From the NCBI RefSeq assembly GCF_051020765.1, contig NC_134943.1, forward strand, positions 11,594,001-11,658,000: a stretch of 64,000 nucleotides of DNA, read 5' to 3'. Positions 35,812 through 48,731 of the stretch are shown here, piece by piece (positions within the stretch are counted from its first letter, which is position 1; every line of letters begins with the position of its first letter). The notes beneath the pieces were generated by a model. That model saw only the letters and a program-made list of their open reading frames with translations, was not told where the DNA came from and made no database searches. Origin of the DNA: Lasioglossum baleicum (lineage: Eukaryota > Arthropoda > Insecta > Hymenoptera > Halictidae). The position numbers and the translations under genes are program-made.

Positions 35812-36556
35812 TAGAGGAACATTATTGCAAGCCGCGAGATAAAATAAAGCAGAATGCAAACGTAACGACCGGGAGCGTATCTAAATCGTGAAACCAGTTT
35901 ACAATGCCGAGGGAAACCGACGGAAACCGAAGGAAAAGTTATAATAAAAACGGGAGGGGTTATAAAGCCGACGACGTTACAGTAGAGCAGATATTTCCGT
36001 CGATCATCGATCCTGATCCATACCTACGTCAGTCCGATTCCAGCGACCGGAATAATTAAGAGTATTCCACTCGGCAACTTCGAAATTCACCGATACCGTC
36101 GTTGAACGCGGCGGCCTCGAAGTTTGTCTTTAATCCACGGGACGTGCTTTCCCGAGAAACTTTCCGCTTTTTGCCGGCAAAGCGAGGATTTCGCGAAGGG
36201 AGGCGTCAGGGTGAAAGACTCGCCCCTGGAAATATTACCCGGGAAAATTTCGGTGCACGTGTTGCTGCGCCCGAGTGGATTATGGCCGCTGCACAACTTT
36301 CTGCCTCGCGTATCGCTGGAAATTTTGGGAACCGAAGGAAACTCGGCTGTCACGGAAAGCTCCTTGATCTACGGACGTTCTATGCTGTACTCGTTGCGGA
36401 AAATGCAGGCGAACCTTCGTAGAATATCTTGCGTGAATTAATTAAATCGTGAATTTCGTACAACGAATTAAATCAGCCCTGATCAGTGACTATAGCGTTG
36501 GTTCGGTGGAATGCCTCTATGTTGGAAATCCTCAAAATTCCACAATCCACAAAAAT

Positions 36557-36890
36557 TTCATGGAAAAAGAATTATTTCGATTAAATTGTGATGCTGCCCT
36601 TTTCGATCAGTTGTTGAAATCAGCTGTTGAAGCTACTGAAACGGTTTGCGCGGCATTGGGAGAGAACGCTGTATCTTTCAGAACATGCAAAAAGTGGTAG
36701 CAAAGATTTAAAGCCGGAGATTTTAATTTGAAAGACGACGATCGCGTTCGTGCACCGGGAAAGTTCGATGACTGGAGTTAGAGCAATTGCTCAACGAAAA
36801 TCCGACCCAGACGCAAGAAGAATTGGCAGAAAGATTGGGAGTCATAATACATAAAACGTAATAAAATCTTGAATTTGGAAAAAAGGGGAA
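36557..36890 (+). pseudogene. Mariner transposase N-terminal fragment (decayed)
   Basis: The translation contains the helix-turn-helix region of mariner transposases: LFDQLLKSAVEATETVC.ALGENAVSFRTCKKW. After a TAG stop at about 36698 it continues as QRFKAGDFNLKDDDRVRAPGK. After a frameshift near 36775 it continues as ELEQLLNENPTQTQEELAERLGV. These match the characteristic family order (CRKW..RF..GDF.L.D..R.GRP and NP.QT..ELA..L.V). The catalytic D,D34D domain is absent, because the frame is lost at about 36860. Non-functional remnant with at least one stop and one frameshift. Confidence 0.88.
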
Positions 36891-39800
36891 AGAACTTATT
36901 TGCACACCTAATAATTAAGCCAGCCGGTGTTCTCGCGCGTCCGCGTTGGGATTTTAAAATATTCCGCGCGCGGCGAAGAACAAGGGTGCAATCAGGGGCG
37001 GGAAAAATGGATTACGAAGGATCGGCAGGTTGAATGGACGAGTTCAATAGCTGAGGAACTTGAAAAGGCAATGATCCCGCGCGTGAGTTAAGGAAAAAGC
37101 TTCGTGGTCGGACACACGCAAGCTGCGTGGAACGCGAGAAGAAAGAGAAAGAGAGAGAACCGATCTGCGTTGAACGACCAGGAAAAAGAAACGGGTGGAT
37201 GGCACCCGTCAAGGGGTTAACATTCCGTGAAAAATCACCGGAAGCCCTCATGAATTATTAAAGCATTTCCACGGCGATCTCGGCGAGCTATAATCGCGCG
37301 GAATAATTCTCCCTCCCCCGCGAAAAGAAGTTCGCGGAGCGGTTCGCGTGATGCTTTATCTCGCGGCCGAGACGTGCTAAAGCGGAATTATAAATCGCGA
37401 AAAAATGCCACGAAAATATCAAGCCGGCCGCTATTTATTGCCCGGACGCACACGCGCGCGCCCGAGAAACTCCTCTCGTACCTACACGGCCGATTACGCT
37501 TCGGCACGCACTTGCGTGACGACAACCCTCCGCGAAGCTCACGAACCATCTGATCGCAACCGAGCTTGCGACAACCTACTTCGCGGCTGCTCTAACCGAT
37601 TTTTTAACCGAACGGAATTTCTGGGATTCCTCGGCGACACGAGGAAGCGTCGACACAATGATGCGTCGTCTATAGTCTGTAGTTGTTCCAGCAATTTTTA
37701 GCTTTATTCATATTGTCGAAACATGTGCTGTTCTCGAGAATTTTTCTCTGGTATTTTATGCTCCATTTTATCCGGAACAAAATATTGAAACGTGTCAGAG
37801 TTATTAATTGTTCTTGTTTCTCTCGAACCAGAAGGATAAATTTTTTAACAATCACAACCACTTGTAAAATGACAGGAAAATTCGATTTTTATTTTAACGG
37901 CGAACGAAAAAGTTATTTCGCTCATATTTTCGAATTTTCCAGCGATTGGCGTTCTATCTACTCTCGTGGCGCCGATGAATCTTCCAAACGTTTATTTATA
38001 TCGCAATATCGTCTAACAGAAGGCAATCAATTTTTCCATGTAACAGTTCCCCACCGCCATTAATTGTCAAGAAATTCACCGAAGCAGATTTTTCATTTCA
38101 ACCCGCGAATTCAGGGGACGCTGTCCCCAGCCTGTAAACATAAAACCTGTAAAACGTCGAAACATTCGTCGATGCGTTAAAGTTTCGTTTGCAATTCGCG
38201 TATACGTGTCTGCGATGTCCCCGGCGAGTTGCTGACAACTGCTGCTACAGCTTTGAAATTATGCTCACGTGTGTTTGGATACATCGCACGGTGGTAACTC
38301 TCGTGTAACAAGGCATTTCTCAGTGTATTTGAAAATTAACTTGACTAGCATTACGTGCTCATAGGACATTTCTCGTGACTGGATCGCGACTGTTCATGCG
38401 ACTACACATTTCCACGGACCAATTTGCACCGACTAGAACCAAACACAACATCATCCCACTTGGAGAGCTACCATTACACGCGGAAATAAATTACACTCTA
38501 CATTGTATGCGCTGCGGGGCTGGACATTTTATGCGTTTCTGCTACGTTTATCAACGGTCGCCGGGAAATTTACCTAGGACACCTACAGGAATTTCCACGA
38601 ACTTCACGAGAACCTTTATGATCTTACAACCTTGCATTGTGTTCGCAATTGTTACATTAACATTTCCCAAACAGAGCTGCACCGTCGTTGTCACGCGTAC
38701 AAGCTAAATCTTTGCAATTTTAACCCCTTGCATTTTAACGAGTCAGACCCGTGACGAAGATTTTAACAAAGTCTAACAAGTATGAATGTTACACCTTTCT
38801 TTTTAGATGCAATAAAATTTGATTCGTTTGTAATCAATGCTTAAGCGTTCAAATAAATGTAGCCATACGAATAATATAAATTTTCTTTTCTCTTTGAATC
38901 TCTTTCAATCACTGTACTGCCATTTTCTTCAGATTTCTGTGGAACAAAACTATCATTTTAGTTCCCTCGCTTTTGTTTTCTATTAGAATATAAAAATGCA
39001 TAAACGGTTTCGTCCATTTTTGTTTCAGTACTATGAAAAACATAAAAATATAGGTTGAGTTTACAATTATACACAGCACTGTACCGACAAAGCTCCCATT
39101 CTGGCAATCAAAAACGAATTTCAGAGTTCAGAATTGGTTCTCTGATTCGCTTTTAAGAATCTGTAACTGTAATGAAAATTTTAATTCAGGGAATTTGATG
39201 AACAGCTCTCATCGTCGGTTTGAACAAGTTCGAAAAATAATTTCTTCGGGTTCACACCCGAAAGCCTTGAAACGAGATCTTCAAGGGGTTGATGTTACTG
39301 GAGTTTTCGCGGTCGCCCGACAAAATGGACTGAAAAAAGCCGGGATTTCCGCTTATAATTCTGGTATTGCGAACAATGTCGTCGCGTCGGCGACTGATCT
39401 CGCGAGGATACGTCGGCTCGTTATCAACCGCGTCAGCTAAAGCGATTTAAGTCGGCCGGCTGCTCCCATACACCGCGGGACTACCGGGGATTTCTGTTCC
39501 CGGTGGGCTGCTCCCGAAGATGTTTTCGCCGAGTTTCGCTCCGCCATCTGCTTAGGGGAAACTTCCGCCTTGGAGAGCAAGAGAGAGTGAATCAGCAGGC
39601 GTGTCTCCTGGCGCAGGATTCGTCGGAACACCGCCTGCACACGCGTTGTCGATGCAACGGCTGCAACTGCAACAGCAACACAACGGCGATGCGGTACGGG
39701 TGTTCTCAGTCCTTTCGGTTGTTGCATACGGGATCCCTGGGTATCGAGCCGTCGAAACGCGGCGCGCGGAAGGTAATGCGTTCAGACGTTGAATACGTGT

Positions 39801-40249
39801 TCTCGGGCACAGAATCCCTCCTCCTCTCTTGCTTGTAGTCTTCTCAGTACTTGGAGTGTAAAGTCACGAGCAGATCGAGGATTTGATGCGATTAGAGCCG
39901 TGAGCGAGTCGCTGAAAGACACAGGCATTCAGGCACGAATGGGTCGAGGATTTAATGCGTCCGCACCGTGAATAAATTAGCGTCGCAAAGATCGGACCAC
40001 GAACACTGCCGCCGCCTCGCGTCGCGTCGCGTCGTCGCCCGAAAACTCCAATGCTACTTGCAACCAGCCGGCTTAACCCTCACACAACCCTCGGAAATGG
40101 GCGAGTTTACACGGGAACTTCCGGATCAGCCGAAAAGACCTCTTTCGAAGCGTGCCGGAGATCTGTCTCTTTCAAATCATGAAAATTGTCGAACGTTTCT
40201 GCGGCCTATTTTTGAACGGACATCTTTATCGATACACGTGGTTTCATAG
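36891..40249. other. Gene-free stretch, nothing firm
   Basis: The CpG-rich block at 39430-40080 has competing frames on both strands. The minus frame 39437-39727 has a helical-looking segment (VFRRILRQETRLLIHSLLLS) after a TTGCTGTTGCAG acceptor-like site, but no domain or donor supports an exon. Confidence 0.45.
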
Positions 40250-41070
40250 AAATTGATATGCACCTGGGAAAATGGCTGCATGGCAATTTTTTTGCAAATA
40301 GTACTTAGATATCGTGTAACAAGATGTACATGCTGATTTTTTGAAGAAGCTAATTTTATATGGGAAAATATTTGTCGAGAAATGAAATTCTTTCATCGAG
40401 ACATCTGATGCAGAAAACAATTTAACTAAACTTCTGTTGTGTTTGTACGAAGTACAAAATGAATTTTTCGGTGCTTCTAGGAATTTGATCATCGACTGTA
40501 ACTATTCTTTAATTTGCTGTAGCATCTACGTAGAGCGTGCAACTCAATTATAACAATTGATAACAACTAGACTGCGGATTTTTATGGATGTATGGTTTGT
40601 AAAGATTTTCAAAAACTGCTGGAGTATCAAATTCGACAGAGTTTAGTACGATTTTTATTTATTTTGGACCTACAAATGTGGTTGGCGATTAAGTTCGCGA
40701 CCTCGACATTTTCTCAAACAAAGTCATTTATATATATTGTTTAAGCACGAGTATTTTATATCAAATAAATTTCAAAATTCAGAGCTTCCCAATGATATAT
40801 TATATTATGCAGTTCAAAAGGAATGTCACTGAATGAGGTTATAATGATACAATAAAAGAATTGCGAAACGAAAGGTCGTGAATTTATGTGCCAACCTAAT
40901 ATCACTAATATCTAGAAAAATTTGTCTAGTACATAATAACCAAAACAGAATGATTCTTCTCGTTGGGAAGGTTCGCAGGCGGCAATATCGATACGACGCG
41001 ACGGTGCGAAGTAATTAGTCGGTGAAAATTGTATCGGTTCGTGACTGCTGGTCGTTTTTGGACGCGATAT
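40250..41070. repeat. Dispersed repeat, copy A (interrupted)
   Basis: The segment 40250-40420 (ATGCACCTGGGAAAATGG, CAATTTTTTTGCAAAT, GAAGAAGCTAATTTTATATG) and the segment 41003-41070 (CGACGGTGCGAAGTAATTAG, GAAAATTGTATCGGTTCG, TGACTGCTGGTCGTTTTTGG) match the contiguous copy at 43728-43996. In this copy the halves are separated by about 580 bp that include a TIR-family end at 40568 and the mariner MITE 40675-40900, so insertions split it. Confidence 0.7.
40675..40900. mobile_element. Mariner-type MITE, 226 bp
   Basis: The left end (GTGGTTGGCGATTAAGTTCG then CGACCTCG) pairs with the right end read inward (TTAGGTTGGCACATAAATTC then ACGACCTTTCG). This is the GGTTGGCA-type terminus of mariner elements. 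The interior is AT-rich with no transposase. It sits inside the interval that separates the two halves of the dispersed repeat at 40250-41070. Confidence 0.75.
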
Positions 41071-42954
41071 GGTTCGTGGGACCCACTATAGGTGAAGATT
41101 TGATTGATGACGGTATGCTCGGTGGGAGGAGTTGAGCGACGATTGAAAGTGTCGGTGGTGATTGAAACGCGGTGCTCCAGTGAAAAGTGGAGTTTGTAAT
41201 AATGACCGAAACTCTGTTCCCTGGTAATTTAGTATGCGTTACGATCGCACTTAAACGAACAGCTGGGATTTACAGTCGACGTAGTCAAACTCTCGATGCT
41301 TTCAAGTTTTACATCGTAAATATCTAGCAGGTGTGTGACAATAATTCCTCACAAAAATGAATTCGGAAAAATAGTAAAAAGAAAATAAGCAATGAATTTC
41401 ATTCTCGTAAAGTTTCCACACTATTAAAACTGACCGACGCGGGTCGAGTGTCGCGAAAACACCGGACAGAATGTGTCCGTGTGAAACGATTAAAGATCGA
41501 ACAGCTACGCCGGAGCGCAGCGGTGAAAAACAGGTCCTAAACCTAGTTTCTCCAAAGAAGTACGATTCCGGCGCAGGGTGATGGCTGGAATGAACGAACC
41601 TAATTTCACAGTTCGATACTTTTTCTCGGATCGAAGTCGAGAGACGGCTAGTTCCGTCGGACACCCAGTATATCCGCACGGTTACGTCCGCAATAAAATC
41701 GAACGACGATCGTTACAAATATAATTACGTTGGCACAGTCATCGTGTAAACGGGCTCTCGAGTCTTCTTGCCAGGTAACGACGCGGGACAGAACGATGGG
41801 AAGAGAGAAAGGGAGAGAATGGGAGGGAAGGAGATGGACTGAACGGGAACGTAATTTCCTCGGGGGATATGCGATCGTTTTTACGTGTTTTCTCGCGGTG
41901 ACGACCACGACGACGTATCCGGCGAAAATATTTCCGCGGCAGTGCTTCGGTTCCACGTTCCCGGTTCTTGCGCTTGCTCGACGGCGACTTCTATCGCTCT
42001 ATTTGCACACTCGAACCTTCATAATTCCGACCGGGGATAAAATGAATCGCAGGGCCGAAGACAAATAACGAGTGGTCGCCTTGAGCCGGCGTGCAACTCC
42101 GGTTCGTTCACCCCTCTGTGTCTCTCTCTCTCTCTCTCTCCCTCTTCCTCTTTTCCCTACCTTCATCTTCCTACCTCTCTCTTTCTCTTTCTTTCTCTGG
42201 CTCTCTCTCTCTCTTTCTTTTCTCCTCGCTCTCTCGTTCTTTCTCCGCTCCGAGTGACATTATCCACTCTTACCGTAACGCTTCAGCTTTTATGTACTAA
42301 TTATCGGCTTCTACGTTTTCTCGTAGTCGGCACCATAAGTTGCTCGCCGGCATTCCAGGCCGCGCCACTTCCGTGGGAACGGCTTTGTTCATTAACTTTG
42401 ACATTTTCCACCGGCGAGACTATAAGTCTTCTTTCGACAACGCGGACGGATTTTATACGGCGAGCGCCGTTTCGAGAACGGCGACGGGATGCCGCTCGCG
42501 GCTTCTTATCGAGGATCGACTCTCCGGGAGAGAACGTGTCCCGCGAGCATTTAGCGAGAGAGCCTGATCGCCCCGTTCCTTTTTCTATTTTTCTCGCGAT
42601 AGACTGTCCGATGCGCCACGGATTTATGGTGGTTTCGCGCGAATCCCATTGTCGGCGCTCTTGACGATCTACCGACGAGTTTGGTTCCTCGTTTGATTAT
42701 GCTGCTTCGCCGATTTCTCATGCTGGAAATCGTCTTCGTTTGAAATTTTAATCAGGGACGCTTCGTCTGTCGGGTCAAATGATGACACTGTTTTAAAAAT
42801 TGTAAACTGTTCTTTAGTAGGCAAATTAACCCTTTAATTGGAGAAGTAACCCTGCTGCGTTCTTCAGGTATTTCTGGAACCCTTCAGATTTATGTTTCTT
42901 TATCATCGTGTACCTATATTATTTTTCTAGTCGAGTCCACATTTTGTTCGGATG
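41071..42954. other. Gene-free stretch with a CT-rich tract
   Basis: An imperfect (CT)n/(CTTT)n tract covers about 42118-42250. The overlapping frames at 41648-42664 are shadows of CpG-rich and low-complexity DNA. Confidence 0.55.
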
Positions 42955-43070
42955 ATAATGATCAATGATTTTTTACCTGCTTTGCAACACACTGGAGTGA
43001 AATAGAAACTTACTTTCTCTCTGTTGAAAATAATACAACACACCTACTCATTTTTGTCATAAATGAAGAA
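42955..43070. mobile_element. Short TIR-family element, remnant
   Basis: It contains TTGCAACACACTGGAGTGAA followed by CTACTCATTTTTGTCATAAA, the interior and distal part of the inverted subfamily copies. Terminal AGACTGCGGATC ends are not recognisable. Confidence 0.45.
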
Positions 43071-43727
43071 AGAAAAGAGAAAGCAGAATCTTACAGTAAA
43101 TTCATTGCTAATACAAAAATGTTTTACGGCAAGTGAACTTCTTCTACAATTGAAAAATGTCTGAACACTTTTAAAAGGATTCCAGATCGCAGAAATACTT
43201 GAAATGACTGCTTTCACATTTGGAACGTTCATAAAAATGTATAAAATGAGAAAGTCTCTCTCGTACGAATGAATGAAGAATAATATGATTTGATAGAAAC
43301 ACGGTTCAATGCCCTCTGTCAGAATCGTTGTAACAGAGCACGCCAGACATCGTATAAAATACAAAGTCTATTAATTCGATCTAGATTTGATTGTTCCTAT
43401 TCCGATCCACTTGTTCGTTCATGCCGCGAATGCATAAAGCTCGCAGTCCATTATTAACTTTCTACTTTATTTTTAATCTAATTGCACCTTTAATAGAATC
43501 CATGAATCCCGGCGCGCGGAGTTTCATGCAAATTTCAATGTTCCCAGATTATCTTATAAAAATGGGGATGAAATGAAACTTTATTTCCCGGCCCGTGTGA
43601 GAAATTACAACGCGGAGCAAATCTTGTTAAATCTTCATTAAGCTGTACACCGCATACTTTGTAATGTTTTTTTACACTCCGCCGTGCAGATATATATTTA
43701 ATTTTGCATAACAGCTACGTCTAATCA

Positions 43728-43996
43728 ATTGATGTGTACCTGGGAAAATGGTTGTATGGCAATTTTTTAGCAAATGCTATTTAAATATCGTGTAATAAGA
43801 TTGTACGTGTTGATTTCTTGAAGAAGCTAATTTTATATGTGAAAAATAAAATTCTTTTATCGAGACATCTTATCGAGAAAGTTCTTTGATTTTGTCTCCG
43901 ATTTGGACGAAAGGTCCCACTGTGCGACGGTGCGAAGTAATTAGTGGGTGAAAATTGTATCGGTTCGCGACTGCTGGTCGTTTTTTGGACGCGCAG
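43728..43996. repeat. Dispersed repeat, copy B (contiguous)
   Basis: About 270 bp matching both halves of copy A at 40250-41070 in the same order and orientation. It contains GTACCTGGGAAAATGG near the start and GCGACTGCTGGTCGTTTTTT near the end. No open frame of note. It shows the pre-insertion arrangement of the repeat. Confidence 0.7.
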
Positions 43997-44964
43997 AATA
44001 AAAAAGCTGAAAGCTTGTATTCTTAACCGTTTTGTTGAAGATAAGTGGCCGGTGACTTACGGACGGGAGTGTATATCAATTACATTTTTATCTCGGCGGA
44101 TCCAGCGGGGGCTTGGCCGGCGAATTCGCAGCGACAAATTCGGAAAATAAATTCGACACGATTTTTATCGCCACCGTTTCAATCCCATTAAGAGGACACG
44201 GCATTAAACGGGAATCCGGACGGGGTTGAAAGTTTCCGCGAGAGAGAAGGGGTCGGTGTGGAAGTTCATCGCAGTCTGTAGCCGCCGTCTTGACCGAGTG
44301 AACGCCGTTTAATTAAGATAAAACCAAATTCGCGAGTCCGTGGTGTACAGAGGGAGAGGCAGAGAGGGTGAGAGTATTAGAGAGAGGGAGAGAAAGAGAG
44401 AGAGAGGGTCTATTCGTGACCGGAACCGTGGCTCCGTGCGAAAGGGGCGCATCTCCAACCCCCGTCGGGCTCGCTTTACGAATGGGCAAGTTTAAGCGAA
44501 GCGTAAGTTCGTACAAGTTGCAGCCCCGACTCGAGTATCCGTCGTAATAAATTGCTAAGCCGTTCCCGAGCCACTCTCCGAACGTCCAATTAATCAGGGA
44601 TGTTAATTTCGCCCAGGCGCGGGACTCCGGAGCCGGGATTTTAAGCGAGCGCCGATTAATTGTCGCCCTTTGATCGCAAATAATTATCGCCATAATACCG
44701 TTTTCCTGGTGTTATTAATCGACTCTTATCCGTCGGCCCCGAGCGATTCTTTCCTCTCGGGTAGTCTGCTACCATTCGATCCTCCGCTACCCAGTCGGCT
44801 CTAATCAAATAACAACCCCTCCGAGAGATCAGGTGCGATATTATTGTCCGATACACGGCAATCGACGCGACCGGGTCTCGACGATATCCAACTTGTTCAA
44901 GATAATTCCTGTTAATACCGTGTTTGCGTTGCTGGCCACCTTCGGCGTTTGCGGAGACAACAGA

Positions 44965-45480
44965 CAACGTCAACTGGTTCGTTGGGTTGATACAGAAGTC
45001 ATACGGATAAAACAATCTTACGGGAGCCACGTTAACCAAGAATTTGAAGACCAAGAACCCTAGCAGGTTCATAGAACATGTTCTGAAGACATTGGACAGT
45101 ATCAACTGGATCTGTGGTTCAATAAACAAGATGTGCAGATGAAACAATCTTACAGATGCCACGTTGACCAAAAATTTGAAGGCCAAGGGCCGTAGCAGCT
45201 TCATAGAACATGTCAAGATGTCTTTTTAGCTAGCATTTGGCGACACTTGTGAAGACATTGAACAATATCAAGTGGATCCTGTGGTACAATAAACAAAATG
45301 TGCAGATGCCACGTTAACCGAGTCTTTAGAAGTGTCTGTATAAAAGACATGAAGAACGACATTATTGACGGCCACGTGGAGAAACGTCACCGGAAGAGGT
45401 GTTTGAAAAGATAGTGATTGGCAACGCTCGTGAGGACATCGGGCAGCAAGGTCCTCCGGTTTAATAAACAAGACAGCGTG
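44965..45480. repeat. Degenerate tandem array, about 165-180-bp unit
   Basis: GAAGACATTGGACAGTATCA at about 45088, GAAGACATTGAACAATATCA at 45252 and GAGGACATCGGGCAGCAAGG at 45430 are followed by GTGGTTCAATAAACAAGATG-type blocks. ACAATCTTACRG...GCCACGTT recurs at 45016, 45145 and 45305. Three to four diverged units. Open frames here follow the repeats and are not genes. Confidence 0.65.
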
Positions 45481-46278
45481 ATCGCCGGGACGATCCGCGG
45501 CCGAGTTTTCCGTGGTTCTTCGTAAACGAGGTTAGTCCCGGCCCGTTATTTTGGATTACGCGGGGATACGAGCGTGGGTTCGGGGTCGAGTCCTAATGAA
45601 GGCACGTGCTGCCTTCACCGGTGGCTGTCGGCTGGCCCAGCCAGTCTCTCTCCTTTGTCGGCCGCGACACGCCGGGGCTTTGGACCAGCTAGACACAGTT
45701 TAATTAAGCGAAACCAGAGCGTTACGTCGCCTCTGTGTATGTACACGTGTCGGTGAACACCCACGCGACCCCGTGTACACGGCTACCCAGCCGGCTGCAC
45801 GGCTTGACCGTGCCGGTGCGCTCAGCCGTGCAGGATCAGGAGTTTAAATACAGCCCCTAAATGCTAAACGTGCGGGAATGTCTGGCCGAAGGTATCGCAG
45901 ACAAAACCCCCACCCCTGATTCCGCGATCCTGTCGCGATTTTTGCGAGACCCGATCGCTCAATTCTTGGAAAATTCAATTCTTGATCACTTCAACCCTCT
46001 AGACGATGAATTTTACTGTTGCATTTAGCATTTGCGCATCGAGAGGGTACGTATATTATTTATACTGTCTAGACAGCCTCTAATCTCGTGTAGTACATCT
46101 ACAGATAATTCATATTCAACCTCGCGTTCAAGTATTTACTAGTGTAAACTATACCTGTGTACACTTTCCTCGAGTACACACTTCACTTTGACGTCGAGAG
46201 AAGCGAAATTTAAGGCACTCGAAAAATCTTCCTCGTCGACTTATCGCTTTATCGGTATAGCAAATATTGGTGACTTAC
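45481..46278. other. Gene-free stretch, nothing recognised
   Basis: CpG-rich to about 45960 then AT-rich. It lies directly 3' (minus strand) of the candidate exon 46279-46332. Confidence 0.5.
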
Positions 46279-46332
46279 GCGGACAGAGTTTCTGTCGATA
46301 CACGTCGATAACGGGCCCAACGAAACACTCAC
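46279..46332 (-). other. Candidate 54-nt exon (unassigned)
   Basis: On the minus strand a strong pyrimidine tract (TTTCTGTTTCCTTTCTG) and TTTCAG acceptor precede 54 nt, which are followed by a GTAAGT donor. The length is a multiple of three. Frame 3 is open and reads ECFVGPVIDVYRQKLCP, which looks protein-like. Frame 1 is also open and reads VSVSLGPLSTCIDRN. It could be an upstream exon of the Mnt/Mxd gene, an exon of another minus-strand gene, or chance. The peptide matches no domain I recognise. Confidence 0.25.
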
Positions 46333-48570
46333 CTGAAACAGAAAGGAAACAGAAATTAGTTTACGCGTTTGCAAATCTGTTTCACCAAGTTCTTCAAAAT
46401 TTCTCAGTTTAGAAAAATGATTTTGCTTTGGTATCGGTGCAGTTTACACGTTTGTCGAATTCTCACAATGACTGACTTTTCTTCTCTTAGCACTTTCCCA
46501 TAAATAAATTTGTACCCAATAAAATAACTGCTTGAACGCAGAATAAATACATGTAAATAAAGATTCGAGTCGTAAGTATCTCATGCGAGTAATTGAAGGG
46601 CTAAATCTGACGTTTGAGTTTAGATTCTTCGCTAATTGGCCAGAATTTTCAAATTAGAATTTTTCGGTACATAAAATTGTTCAAAATCCTCTACTAAATG
46701 TGATTTGTCGCAACGCTCGACACAAATCTCAAGGTTGTTGACAGCGTCGCGAGCTGTTGTTTCGCATTTCGCGTTGAAATTATTGGAAGCATCGCGAGCG
46801 GTTATTCGCCACGTCGAACCAGATGCAGGTTTTCATGGCGCGCAGGGCGAAAGTGTCGATCGTGTTTCGACTATAAAATTTTATAACGATGCGTGCACAT
46901 GTCACTCGGCTTCTCGCACCTGCGTCAAACGCACACCAGAAGCTGTCCGCCTCGTTCGGATTCTCCTCGTTCGAGCATTCTCCCGCGATCAAACCGACTC
47001 GCTTCTATTTTTGCGTGTTATCGGCGCGCTGATAAGATGCGCGCAGCTGCTTTCGCTCGGATAATAGGCGACCGGGGAGACAAACACGCTCCGTATCGCG
47101 AATTGAACGCGAAACGCATCGCGCGCGTGCAACGCCGCTGTAAATTGGCGAAACCCGCTGTGCCGACTTTCATAGTGACTTTCCATCGACAAATTTACTT
47201 TTCCTACGACGATATTGTCGAACCTCTTGCCAAGCATATTTTTCCTTCTTTATTTTATTTATTTATTTCAGTCTAGAAGATCTTTTTATCGAGAAATTGA
47301 ATCTGTCTTCTCGTACATTTGGATTTTTAGCAATTTCTAGAATACAGAAGAATTGAATCATTTAAAAACTGTTTCGTTCGAGTGCAAAGAGTTAAATAAA
47401 ATATAGAGTCCCATTTTCATCCACCAACGAAGTAGAATTAAAATTTAGCAAAATCCATGTTAATCTAAATTAACATTAGTTAATCCAATTAATCACTTTC
47501 AGCTGATTTAAATCATTATAAAACAAAGAGATTTCCATCTGACTCCCGTTTTGGCACAACTTTTACTTCGCATGACGATCTGCAGTCTAGAAATTGCAGT
47601 TATCTGCATTCGCGATGAGTCACGAGTAAATCGTTAAAATTAGAACATAGTTATATTTGTAACCGAACGAGTTGATATTGGCAACGAATTAGCAGCACGA
47701 TGCTCGAGTGATCGTCTGCTGACAAGGACGATTAAAATTTCCGGGTCGATATAATTTATACAGTTGTTGAAACATGTGCGAACGAAACAGCATAAAGCGT
47801 ACATCTCGAAAGAGTTACATCTACCGAAAAGATTGCGATATTTGCCACAGACTGTAACGTTGAAAGGATTATTTATTCAAACGTGTGATTTCAGAGCGGT
47901 AACATCAAAATTAAACACATGTGTGCAGATATCCTTGAAGAGCATGATTATGAAATAAGGCGTGCACAGCTGCGAAAGTATCAAAGTTCTAGTCAATTGA
48001 TTTATTCAGTTTCGAATTGATTTCAAGCTGCACGGGGATTTTTCCCCTTGGTCTTTTCTCCTGATTTTTAATTGTGCATTCACAGTTTGGTACGATAACG
48101 TTCCCATTCGGGTGAATGTCTGAAATTGTAATTTCGCTAAGATTCGGATTGGAATCGATATACATATATAGCAAGGAAACGTGTTAAAGCTCGCGACACC
48201 TAAACGCAATTAAATCCGACCGATCGAGCACCTAAATCACCGCGAGTCCTCCAATTAGGCTGAATGTATTTATCAAAGGGTGCGGGACACGAGACGCGCA
48301 TTAATCTTCTAATCCAGACAACGGCGCGATACAAATATCAGTACAAAGAGGACGCGGGTGCTTCTCACTTAATCGTAATTAAGCCCTGCGTCGTCGTCTC
48401 GATCGATCTGGCACGCGGTGCAGATGGCCTGGACAAAGCTAATGCAATTAATTCGATCGAGTCCTTTCGGGGGCGTACAATTTGCTTAGGAAACTATTTT
48501 GGAATTCCGGCCGATCCCATAGACGCCTGCGAAAAATTTTCCATCCTCGATCAATTTAGAACGTTATAAT
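46333..48570. other. Gene-free stretch with one TIR-family end
   Basis: A family-type right end, GACGATCTGCAGTCTA, lies at about 47574-47589. Frames at 46705-47276 lie on both strands of one CpG-rich block and have no domain. Confidence 0.5.
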
Positions 48571-48718
48571 TGATCTGCGGATTATATGCATTTATGACAG
48601 AAATAAGTAGCTGTAATATAAAACCATAAAAACATTCGAGAAAATAAATTTCTATTTCGCTCCAGCTTGTTGCAATTCAGGTAGAACATTTTTATTTCGC
48701 ACGAAGATCCGCTGCCTA
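48571..48718. mobile_element. Short TIR-family element, copy
   Basis: 148 bp from TGATCTGCGGATTATATGCA to CGAAGATCCGCTGCCTA. It carries the CTCCAGCTTGTTGCAATTCA core. Confidence 0.65.
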
Positions 48719-48731
48719 ATGACGACCATAC

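Noticed and set aside
39437..39727. Minus-strand frame after a TTGCTGTTGCAG acceptor-like site (VFRRILRQETRLLIHSLLLS)
   Set aside because: Helical-looking, but no donor, no recognised domain, and the competing plus-strand frame is equally open. Not strong enough for an exon.
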